5,568 nt of DNA from Rubritepida sp. (GTDB taxonomy: Bacteria; Pseudomonadota; Alphaproteobacteria; Acetobacterales; Acetobacteraceae): positions 1 to 5,568 of the forward strand of contig JACMRO010000264.1 of NCBI GenBank assembly GCA_014376425.1, given 5' to 3'. The position numbers and the translations under genes were made by a program. How positions within the stretch are numbered: the stretch's first letter is position 1; every line of letters begins with the position of its first letter. A model generated the notes under the pieces. It ran no database searches and was not told the origin of the DNA. It saw nothing but the letters and a program-made list of their open reading frames with translations. This document shows, in pieces, positions 1 through 5,568 of the stretch.

Positions 1-713
1 AGGTGGCCGTGGCCGCCATTGTGGTTGACCGGGTTGCCGCTGAACCAGTTGGTGCGGCCCGAGCCGAACAGCGCCAGGTTCACCCCCCAATGGTTCTCCT
101 CCTTCATGATCTTGGTCTTGATGGCGCCACGAATGCCACTCGTCTTGCCGCGCTTCTCCTCGGTGCGGATTTTGCGGCCGGCGGCCGGCAGCGTCAGCGC
201 AGGCGCGCGATGCGCCATCGCGTGCGTGGCCGTGGTGCGGGAGAGGCAGGTGCCGTCGGCCCGCGCCTCCTCCGTCAACCAGTTGAAGAAGGCGCTGCCC
301 TGGTCGTCATGCTCGGTGCGCACCGGCAGCTGGATGAGCAGCCGCCCGCCATGGGCGAGAATGGCGCCGAGCGGGATGCCATTGGGCATGTTGGCCGCCG
401 CCACCGAACAATCCTTCCAGTCGTAGATGCCCGACCGGTTGCTGTCGTCGTAGAAGACGCCGGCATTGCGCAGGACGGCGAACAGCTTGACCAGGCAGGC
501 GGCGATGCTGTGGTGGCCGGGCATGGTGAGCGCGCCGTACCAGGCGGCCACATCCCACTCATACTGGTCGGTATGCGGCTTGCCGGTCCAGAAGGTGCGG
601 AGTGCCGCATTGGCGGTGGCATTGCTGGTTGGCACCGCTGCCAGCAGCGAATTTCCACGGCCGATATCCCCCGTGCGACCGAACAACGCGGCCCCGTCCG
701 AAACCTTCGCCAT
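1..713 (-). CDS. Hypothetical protein of unrecognised family, C-terminus off the left edge
   Basis: The reading frame is open from an ATG at 713 to the left edge, giving 237 residues with no stop, so the gene is partial at its 3' end. The ATG is preceded by a purine-rich GGGGGA at a spacing of 7 nt. An in-frame GTG at 728 is the only upstream alternative before a stop at 734-732. The product looks soluble: I see no signal peptide and no membrane helix. Segments that look like folded core are a Trp/Tyr-rich block at residues 51-68 (WDVAAWYGAL and a following PGHH), a block at 86-123 (GVFYDD, GIYDWKD, NMPNGIPLG, HGG), a basic stretch at 180-203, then NHWGVNLALFGSGR at 207-220 and a His/Gly-rich HNGGHGH at 231-237. 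I do not recognise the family. The varied amino-acid composition and ordinary codon use argue for a real protein rather than a GC-driven open frame. It is divergent from tcuA, which does not show a functional link. Confidence 0.72.
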   Translation of the reverse strand, partial: MAKVSDGAALFGRTGDIGRGNSLLAAVPTSNATANAALRTFWTGKPHTDQYEWDVAAWYGALTMPGHHSIAACLVKLFAVLRNAGVFYDDSNRSGIYDWKDCSVAAANMPNGIPLGAILAHGGRLLIQLPVRTEHDDQGSAFFNWLTEEARADGTCLSRTTATHAMAHRAPALTLPAAGRKIRTEEKRGKTSGIRGAIKTKIMKEENHWGVNLALFGSGRTNWFSGNPVNHNGGHGH

Positions 714-850
714 GCCTGCTTCCCCCACCTGTCAACCGAGTGAACACTGAAATGCGGGCGAGTTCCATGCCTCCCTTGCTTCGATCTGACGATGAGGTTG
801 AGAGGCTGCGTCTCTGGACAGGCGCGGCGGCGGACGCTTAGTGACGGGCT
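714..850. other. Divergent intergenic region between the left-edge gene and tcuA
   Basis: This 137-bp gap separates two divergent start codons and must carry the promoters, unless transcription begins further inside either gene. It has a slightly AT-richer patch around 730-752. I could not find a convincing -35/-10 pair in either direction. A TTGACA on the minus strand (735-730) lies only 17 nt from the ATG at 713, too close to serve as a -35 box for that start. Weak inverted repeats are present (AGAG at 801-804 with CTCT at 812-815; GAAC at 742-745 with GTTC at 762-765), but they are too short to call operators. The tcuA start at 851 has only a poor Shine-Dalgarno-like GTGACGGG just upstream. 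Confidence 0.6.
721..726 (-). promoter_or_regulatory. Likely ribosome binding site of the left-edge gene
   Basis: On the minus strand the sequence reads GGGGGA, ending 7 nt before the ATG at 713. This purine run supports the ATG over the in-frame GTG at 728, which overlaps the run. Confidence 0.5.
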
Positions 851-2248
851 ATGCCGGATTTCACACGAATATGGGACGTCCTGGTGGTTGGGGGCGGCAA
901 TGCCGCGCTGTCGGCCGCCATCACGGCGGCGCAGGCCGGTGCCTCGGTCATCATTGCCGAGCACGCGCCGGTCACCATGCGCGGTGGCAATTCGCGGCAT
1001 ACCCGCAACTTGCGCGCGCTGCACGCGGCACCGACCGAGGTGCTGACCGAAAGCTATGGCGAGGAGGAATACTGGGACGACCTGCTGCGCGTCACCGGCG
1101 GCCGTACCGATGAGGGCCTGGCGCGCATGACGATTCGCGCCAGTACCCATGCGCCCGGCTTCCTGCGCGACTGCGGCGTGGTGTTCCAGCCCAGCCTGTC
1201 GGGTACGCTGAGCCTGAGCCGCACCAACGCCTTCTTCCTGGGCGGCGGCAAGGCGCTGGTGAACGCAATGTACCGCACCGCCGAAAAGCTTGGCATCGAG
1301 ATCCTGTACGACACCGAAGTGCGAGAGATCGTGGTCGAGGACGGCTTCGCGCGTGAGGCGGTGATCTCCTGGCGCGGCTTCCCCGAGCGCATCCGCTGCA
1401 AATCGGTCATCGCATCGGCCGGCGGCTTCCAGGCCAACCGGGAATGGCTGCGGCAATACTGGGGCGACGCGGCCGACAACTTTCAGATCCGCGGCACCCC
1501 CTACGCCCAGGGCACCGTGCTGAAGAACCTGCTGGCGCAAGGGATCCAGGAGGTCGGTGACCCAACCCAGTTCCACGCGGTGGCCAACGACGCGCGGGCG
1601 CCGATGTGCGATGGCGGGCTGGCGATGCGGCTCGATTGCGTGCCCTACTCCATCGTCGTGAACGAAAATGTCGAGCGCTTCTACGATGAGGGCGAGGATG
1701 TCTGGCCCAAGCGTTACGCCATCTGGGGCCGGCTGATCGCGCAGCAGCCCAATCAGCGGGCCTTCGCCATCAGCGACAGCCAGGCGCTGCATGATTACCT
1801 GCCCAGCGTGTTCCCGCCGCTAAAGGCCGCCAGCATCGGCGAGCTGGCCACGGCGCTCGGGCTCGACCCGGCGAAGCTGGAGCGCGTGGTGGCCGACTAC
1901 AACGCCGCCACCCGCCCCGGCACCTTCCAGGGCGGCAAGCTGGATGACTGCGCGACCGCAGGCCTGACCCCGCCGAAATCGCACTGGGCGCGGCGCATCG
2001 ACCAACCACCCTACCACGCGCACCCGCTGGCGCCGGGCATCACCTTCACCTTCCTGGGCGTCAAGGTGAACGACCGGGCGCGGGTGATGATGAGCGACGG
2101 CAAACCCAGCGCCAATATTTTCGCGAGTGGAGAGATCATGGCTGGCAACATATTGGGCCAGGGCTATCTGGCAGGCTTCGGGATGACTATCGGCACGGTA
2201 TTCGGCCGCATTGCGGGTGAGGAGGCAGCGAAGCTTGTCAGAAACTGA
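851..2248 (+). CDS. tcuA: FAD-dependent tricarballylate dehydrogenase (TcuA / CobZ N-terminal type)
   Basis: This 465-residue flavoprotein belongs to the fumarate reductase/succinate dehydrogenase flavoprotein superfamily. TcuA oxidises tricarballylate to cis-aconitate, reducing FAD, and passes the electrons to TcuB. Residues 9-37 form the N-terminal dinucleotide-binding fold: DVLVVGGGNAA with the glycines at 14-16 and an acidic E37 closing the second strand. The stretch RGGNSRHTRNLR (44-55) is typical of this family. The C-terminal FAD-binding part runs from about 410, with ASGEIMAGN at 425-433 and GQGYLAGFGMTIG at 436-448. Length is what the family normally shows, so it appears intact. The ATG at 851 is the only start in frame upstream, because a TGA lies at 842-844. 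tcuB overlaps the 3' end. The main alternative is a CobZ-like role in cobalamin synthesis, since CobZ is a fusion of TcuA- and TcuB-like parts; no cobalamin genes are visible here, so the catabolic role is preferred. Confidence 0.9.
   Translation: MPDFTRIWDVLVVGGGNAALSAAITAAQAGASVIIAEHAPVTMRGGNSRHTRNLRALHAAPTEVLTESYGEEEYWDDLLRVTGGRTDEGLARMTIRASTHAPGFLRDCGVVFQPSLSGTLSLSRTNAFFLGGGKALVNAMYRTAEKLGIEILYDTEVREIVVEDGFAREAVISWRGFPERIRCKSVIASAGGFQANREWLRQYWGDAADNFQIRGTPYAQGTVLKNLLAQGIQEVGDPTQFHAVANDARAPMCDGGLAMRLDCVPYSIVVNENVERFYDEGEDVWPKRYAIWGRLIAQQPNQRAFAISDSQALHDYLPSVFPPLKAASIGELATALGLDPAKLERVVADYNAATRPGTFQGGKLDDCATAGLTPPKSHWARRIDQPPYHAHPLAPGITFTFLGVKVNDRARVMMSDGKPSANIFASGEIMAGNILGQGYLAGFGMTIGTVFGRIAGEEAAKLVRN
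2219..2225 (+). promoter_or_regulatory. Strong ribosome binding site setting a TTG start for tcuB
   Basis: GAGGAGG lies within the last codons of tcuA and ends 9 nt before the TTG at 2235. This is the best Shine-Dalgarno match seen for any gene in the window. It decides against the upstream in-frame TTG at 2211 and GTG at 2217, which precede or overlap it, and against the later GTG at 2253, which is too far away. Confidence 0.75.
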
Positions 2249-3338
2249 ATCCGTGTCGCATAGCGACGCCTCCCTCGAGGCCAAGCGGCAGATGGAGATC
2301 TGCAACGCCTGCCGGTACTGCGAAGGCTATTGCGCGGTATTCCCGGCCATGGCGCTGCGGCGGGACTTCGCGGCGGGCGACCTGACCCACCTCGCCAACC
2401 TCTGCCATGGCTGTAAGGGGTGCTATCATTCCTGTCAGTACGCGCCGCCGCACGCCTTCGGGGTGAACATCCCGGCGACCTTCGCGACGTTACGGGCCGA
2501 GGGCTACGCGACGCACGCCTGGCCCGCGGGGTTGGGGGCGCTGTTCGCGCGCAGCGGCACCATAGTGACGCTGGTGGCGGTGCTGGCTCCGGTGCTGGCG
2601 CTGCTGCTGGCCATGGCGCTGCACGATCCCGCGACGCTGTACACCGCGCAGACCGGCACCGGCGCCTTCTTTCGCATTGTGCCCTACTGGCTGATGATGG
2701 TCCTGGCCGGCGGCAGTTTCGGCTACGCGCTGCTGGCGATGGGCATGGGGGCCGCGCGCTACTGGCGCGCCACCGGGCAGCGCGCGCCGGGGCCGGCACC
2801 GGTGGCGGAGGCTGCCTTCGACATTCTGACCCTGCGTAACCTGGGCGGCGGCGGCCATGGCTGCAACGACATCGATGACCGCTTCACCATGCATAAGAGG
2901 TGGCTGCACCAAGCGATGTTCGGCGGCTTCATGCTGTGTTTCGCGGCGACGACGACCGGCGCGATTTATCACAATGTCTTCGGCTGGAAGTCGCCGCATG
3001 AATTCCTGTCGGTGCCGGTGCAGCTGGGCTTCTGGGGCGGCATCGGCATGCTGATCGGCACCTCTGGCCTGCTATGGCTGAAGGTGCGGACCGACCCGGG
3101 GCCGGTGGCGCCAGCGCTGCTGGGGGGGGAGTACGCGATGCTGGCGTTGCTGTGGCTGATCGCGGCCACGGGCTTGTTGCTGCTGGGTATTCGGCATACC
3201 GGGGCGATGGGAGTGATGCTGGCGCTGCATCTGGGGCTGGTAATCGGGTTCTTCCTGGTGATGCCTTATTCCAAGATGGTGCATGGGGTGTATCGGGGAT
3301 TGGCGCTGCTGCGGAATGCGCAGGAGCGCCGGGCGTGA
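2235..3338 (+). CDS. tcuB: Membrane electron-transfer protein TcuB (iron-sulfur, heme; citrate utilization protein B family)
   Basis: TcuB takes electrons from reduced FAD of TcuA and delivers them to the membrane quinone pool; the Salmonella protein is known to use 4Fe-4S clusters and heme. From the TTG at 2235 the protein has 367 residues. The cytoplasmic N-terminus carries two Cys4 motifs: C23-C26-C29-C33 (CNACRYCEGYC) and C57-C60-C63-C67 (CHGCKGCYHSC), the second followed by a PP pair. Hydrophobic segments that look like membrane helices lie at about 108-129, 148-174, 226-245, 262-282, 300-319 and 325-343. Histidines 225, 246, 332 and 350 lie in or near helices and are candidate heme ligands (inference). 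The start lies 14 nt inside tcuA, which implies coupled translation. An in-frame extension to 2211 would add eight residues (RVRRQRS-type, basic) but is poorly supported. A run of eight G at codons 296-299 sits between helices 4 and 5. No tcuC transporter follows. Confidence 0.9.
   Translation: MSETESVSHSDASLEAKRQMEICNACRYCEGYCAVFPAMALRRDFAAGDLTHLANLCHGCKGCYHSCQYAPPHAFGVNIPATFATLRAEGYATHAWPAGLGALFARSGTIVTLVAVLAPVLALLLAMALHDPATLYTAQTGTGAFFRIVPYWLMMVLAGGSFGYALLAMGMGAARYWRATGQRAPGPAPVAEAAFDILTLRNLGGGGHGCNDIDDRFTMHKRWLHQAMFGGFMLCFAATTTGAIYHNVFGWKSPHEFLSVPVQLGFWGGIGMLIGTSGLLWLKVRTDPGPVAPALLGGEYAMLALLWLIAATGLLLLGIRHTGAMGVMLALHLGLVIGFFLVMPYSKMVHGVYRGLALLRNAQERRA
3122..3129 (+). repeat. Eight-G homopolymer inside tcuB
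   Basis: An uninterrupted run of eight G falls in codons 296-299 of tcuB (end of Leu296, Gly297, Gly298, start of Glu299). The frame is intact through it. A gain or loss of one G would remove the last two predicted membrane helices. It could be a slippage-prone site or simply a sequencing-sensitive one. Confidence 0.85.
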
Positions 3339-3374
3339 TTGAAAAAACGATTGCACACCCTCCCTAAAGGCGGA
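3339..3374. other. Short convergent gap between tcuB and hldE
   Basis: Thirty-six bases separate the tcuB stop and the hldE stop on opposite strands. An A6 run at 3342-3347 reads as T6 on the minus strand and could be the tail of an hldE terminator, but I see no stem of useful length before it. No intrinsic terminator can be called for either operon, so transcripts may overlap at their 3' ends or end by Rho. Confidence 0.6.
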
Positions 3375-4769
3375 TCAGCATCCGGCGCCATGGAGAAGGA
3401 TTGCCGTCGTACTCCGACCCGGCAGCAACTCCGCCAGCAGTAGCCGCCCGCCTGCCGCCCGCACCGCCGGCCAGCCCACCACCTGGTCCTCTCGGTAGTC
3501 GGCGCCCTTCACCAGCACGTCCGGCAGCAGCGCCTCGATCAGCGACAGCGGCGTGTCCTCGGAAAAACTCGTCACCGCCGCCACCACCCGCAGCGCCGCC
3601 ATCACCGCCGCGCGATCCTCCAGCCCGTTCACCGGCCTCCCCGCGCCCTTCAGCCGCGCCACCGAGGCATCGTCGTTGAGCGCCACCACCAGCCGGTCGC
3701 ACCCCGCCGCAGCCTGCGCCAGCAGGCCAACGTGGCCGGCATGCAGCACATCGAAACAGCCATTGGCGAAGCCCACCCGCAACCCGGCTGACTTCCACTG
3801 AGCCACCAGCGCGCCCACCGAAGCCCGGTCCAGCAGCGCCGAACCCTGGCCGGCCAGTGCCGCTGTCAGCTCCGCGGCCGACGCCGTGGCAGTGCCCAGC
3901 TTGGCCACCACAATGCCGGCGGCGGCGTTGGCCAGGCGCATGGCATCCTCCAGCCCGCGGCCCGCCGCCACCCCCAGCGCCAGCGCCGCGATCACCGTGT
4001 CGCCGGCGCCGGAGACGTCGAACACCTCCTGCGCGCGGGCCGGCACCGACAGCGTGGCCTCCGACCGCACCAGCACCATGCCCCGCGCCGAGCGGGTCAC
4101 CAGGATGGCGCCGATGCCGTCGCGCGCCATCACCGCCCGCGCCGCGGCCGCGCATTCATCCTCGGTCCGTGTCGGCAGCCCCGCCGCCCGCGCCATTTCT
4201 GCAGCGTTGGGGGTGATGCAGGCCGCACCCGCATAGCGTGAAAAATCGGCGCCCTTGGGATCGACGAAAACCGGCGCGCCCCCGCCCAGCCGCGCCAGCA
4301 CCGCCGCGCCGCAGACGCCCTTGCCGTAGTCGCTGACGATAATCGCGTCGGGGCCTGTCGCCAGCGCCGCGTCCAGCGCCGCAAGCAGCCCGGCTTCCTC
4401 TTCGGGGCTCAGCGGCCCGGTTGCCTCGTCGTCAATGCGCAGCATCTGCTGCTGGCCGGCGATGACGCGCAGCTTCTCGGTGGTCGGGCGCGTGGCACTC
4501 TCGACCAACCGGTCCCCGATCCCCGCGCGCGCGATCTCGCCCCGCAGCACGCCACCACGCCCGACCAGCCCGACCAGCGTCGCCCGCGCGCCCAGCGCGG
4601 TGACGTTGCGCGCCACGTTGCCCGCGCCGCCGGGCATCGCCACTTCGCGCGCCCGGGCCAGCACGGGCACCGGCGCCTCGGGCGAAACCCGATCCACCGC
4701 GCCATACAAATACCGGTCGAGCATGACATCGCCCACGACCAGCACGTGCAGGGCCGAGAAATCGATCAT
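3375..4769 (-). CDS. hldE: Bifunctional heptose 7-phosphate kinase / heptose 1-phosphate adenylyltransferase HldE
   Basis: This cytoplasmic 464-residue enzyme catalyses two steps of ADP-heptose synthesis for the lipopolysaccharide inner core: phosphorylation of D-glycero-beta-D-manno-heptose 7-phosphate at C1, then adenylyl transfer. The N-terminal ribokinase/PfkB-type domain (about 1-315) shows GDVMLDRY (13-20), PGGAGN (46-51), SDYGKG (146-151), DPKGADF (170-176), TPNAAE (186-191) and the catalytic DVSGAGDT (251-258, with D257 as expected base). The C-terminal nucleotidyltransferase domain (about 330-464) has NGCFDVLHAGH with the HxGH signature at 343-346, RLKG (372-375), VKGADY (420-425) and GRSTT (451-455). 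Length is close to that of the E. coli protein (477). The loop after the first kinase strands reads LVGRGGVLRGE instead of the usual GDD-type sequence (residues 68-78). The ATG overlaps the prfC stop by four bases, so it is probably translated by coupling; its own Shine-Dalgarno is weak. An older name is rfaE. Confidence 0.95.
   Translation of the reverse strand: MIDFSALHVLVVGDVMLDRYLYGAVDRVSPEAPVPVLARAREVAMPGGAGNVARNVTALGARATLVGLVGRGGVLRGEIARAGIGDRLVESATRPTTEKLRVIAGQQQMLRIDDEATGPLSPEEEAGLLAALDAALATGPDAIIVSDYGKGVCGAAVLARLGGGAPVFVDPKGADFSRYAGAACITPNAAEMARAAGLPTRTEDECAAAARAVMARDGIGAILVTRSARGMVLVRSEATLSVPARAQEVFDVSGAGDTVIAALALGVAAGRGLEDAMRLANAAAGIVVAKLGTATASAAELTAALAGQGSALLDRASVGALVAQWKSAGLRVGFANGCFDVLHAGHVGLLAQAAAGCDRLVVALNDDASVARLKGAGRPVNGLEDRAAVMAALRVVAAVTSFSEDTPLSLIEALLPDVLVKGADYREDQVVGWPAVRAAGGRLLLAELLPGRSTTAILLHGAGC
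4766..4769 (-). promoter_or_regulatory. ATGA stop/start overlap coupling prfC to hldE
   Basis: On the minus strand the hldE ATG (4769-4767) shares two bases with the prfC TGA (4768-4766), making the four-base ATGA typical of terminating-reinitiating ribosomes. The sequence upstream of the ATG offers only a weak Shine-Dalgarno (GCGGGAAC, about 10 nt away), which fits reinitiation rather than independent entry. Confidence 0.75.
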
Positions 4770-5568
4770 ACGCCGTGCTGTTCCCGCACCTTGTGGAAGG
4801 TCAGCGCAGGGAAATCCTCGCCGGCCTTGCCCAGTCGCCAGGCGCTGGCGAAGAAGCCCACCACGGCGCCATCATGATCCGCCGCCGCGTCCCGCCGATG
4901 CGTTTCGCCAAAGCGCGCGACCTCCGTCTTTTCGCCGGTCACCCAGCGCACCTCGTTCCACATGGTGGCGTCAAAGCCCGCCGGCACGCCGTATTCGACC
5001 TTGAGGCGCGACTGCAGCACATCCAGCTGCAGCTGCCCCACCACGCCCACCACCGGCGGCGAGCCATCCAGCGGGCGGAACAGCTGCACCACCCCCTCCT
5101 CGGCCAGCTGATCCAGCGCCGTACGCAGCTTCTTGGCCAGCATCGGGTCTTCCAGCCGGATATTGCGCAAAATTTCCGGCGCGAAGCTGGGCACGCCGCG
5201 AAAGTTGAGGTTTTCCCCTTCGGTCAGCGTGTCGCCGATTCGCAGGGTGCCGTGGTTGGCGATACCCACGACGTCGCCCGGCCACGCCTCCTCGGCCACC
5301 TGGCGATCCTTGGCGAAGAAGAACAGCGGCGCGTTGACCGGCACCTGCTTGCCGGTGCGGACCTGCTTCAGGCGCATGCCCTTGGTCAGCCGCCCGCTGC
5401 ACAGCCGCACGAAGGCCACGCGGTCGCGATGATTTGGGTCCATGTTGGCCTGGATCTTGAATACGAAGCCGGTCAGTGCGGCTTCCTCCGGCCGCACGAC
5501 GCGTGGATCGGCGGTGCGGGGGCCGGGCGGCGGGGCATAGCGCGCCAGGCCGTACAGCAGATGCGTCA
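4766..5568 (-). CDS. prfC: Peptide chain release factor 3 (RF3), C-terminal half; N-terminus off the right edge
   Basis: RF3 is a translational GTPase that removes RF1/RF2 from the ribosome after peptide release. The frame is open from the right edge to the TGA at 4768-4766, giving 266 visible residues of a protein that is usually about 530. The GTPase domain with its P-loop is therefore outside the window. Visible residues about 31-49 read TGFVFKIQANMDPNHRDR, nearly identical to E. coli RF3. They are followed by QVRTGK, a GDVVGIANHGT-like segment and the FRP...VVGVVGQLQ region of domain III. The end reads LTFHKVREQHGV, where E. coli ends with FHKTREH. The HRDR motif and this C-terminus distinguish it from EF-G. 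No frameshift or stop is seen in the visible part. The gene is the upstream partner of hldE; any promoter lies to the right of the window. Confidence 0.95.
   Translation of the reverse strand, partial: THLLYGLARYAPPPGPRTADPRVVRPEEAALTGFVFKIQANMDPNHRDRVAFVRLCSGRLTKGMRLKQVRTGKQVPVNAPLFFFAKDRQVAEEAWPGDVVGIANHGTLRIGDTLTEGENLNFRGVPSFAPEILRNIRLEDPMLAKKLRTALDQLAEEGVVQLFRPLDGSPPVVGVVGQLQLDVLQSRLKVEYGVPAGFDATMWNEVRWVTGEKTEVARFGETHRRDAAADHDGAVVGFFASAWRLGKAGEDFPALTFHKVREQHGV

Noticed and set aside
730..735. TTGACA on the minus strand as a -35 box for the left-edge gene
   Set aside because: It is only 17 nt from the start codon, so a matching -10 box and transcription start would fall in the coding sequence; no -10 is visible.
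3..743. A 246-codon plus-strand open frame over the left-edge gene
   Set aside because: Composition is Ala/Gly/Arg-rich without family features, and the opposite strand encodes a protein with more natural composition and a ribosome binding site. I cannot fully exclude it without homology search.
801..815. Imperfect inverted repeat AGAG-N7-CTCT upstream of tcuA as an operator
   Set aside because: Four-base arms are expected by chance and no regulator gene is present to support it.
275..1792. A 505-codon open frame on the minus strand across the left-edge gene and antisense to tcuA
   Set aside because: It is out of frame with the better-supported left-edge gene and opposite the clear TcuA family protein; its product has no recognisable motif and ends in the Arg/Pro/Ser-rich composition typical of GC-rich shadow frames.
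3339..3374. Intrinsic terminator between tcuB and hldE
   Set aside because: There is a T6 run on the minus strand but no GC-rich stem ahead of it.
3364..4155. A 263-codon minus-strand open frame inside hldE in another frame
   Set aside because: The Gly/Ala/Arg-rich repetitive product is a shadow of hldE, whose own frame carries all expected motifs.

Overview
This is a GC-rich window whose gene content and protein sequences fit an alphaproteobacterium, possibly of the Acetobacteraceae/Rhodospirillales type. That placement is inferred from composition and protein character, not from a marker gene. The strand layout is: an unknown gene on the minus strand running off the left edge, a plus-strand pair (tcuA-tcuB), and a minus-strand pair (prfC-hldE) entering from the right edge. 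There are four short or zero gaps between genes. I see no RNA gene, CRISPR array, insertion sequence or phage module.

Left part (1-850): a partial gene of unrecognised family is read leftward from about 713. Its start faces tcuA across a 137-bp intergenic region, which must hold the 5' signals of both genes.

Middle (851-3338): tcuA encodes an FAD-dependent tricarballylate dehydrogenase-type flavoprotein. tcuB encodes its membrane electron-transfer partner, with two Cys4 iron-sulfur motifs followed by about six membrane helices. The tcuB start is most likely a TTG lying inside the end of tcuA, so the two are translationally coupled. Together they would oxidise tricarballylate (to cis-aconitate in the characterised system) and pass the electrons to the membrane quinone pool. 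Neither the transporter gene (tcuC) nor the regulator gene (tcuR) of the enterobacterial system is in the window.

Right part (3375-5568): the C-terminal half of prfC (peptide chain release factor 3) is followed by hldE with a 4-nt ATGA overlap. HldE is the bifunctional ADP-heptose synthesis enzyme (kinase plus adenylyltransferase) for lipopolysaccharide core, so the organism is Gram-negative. hldE converges on tcuB with only 36 bp between the stop codons and no convincing terminator.

The window is mostly ordinary housekeeping and catabolic content. The points most worth a second look are the unrecognised left-edge protein, the non-ATG coupled start of tcuB, an eight-G run inside tcuB, and a divergent loop in the HldE kinase domain. 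I found no evidence for a new multi-gene system.
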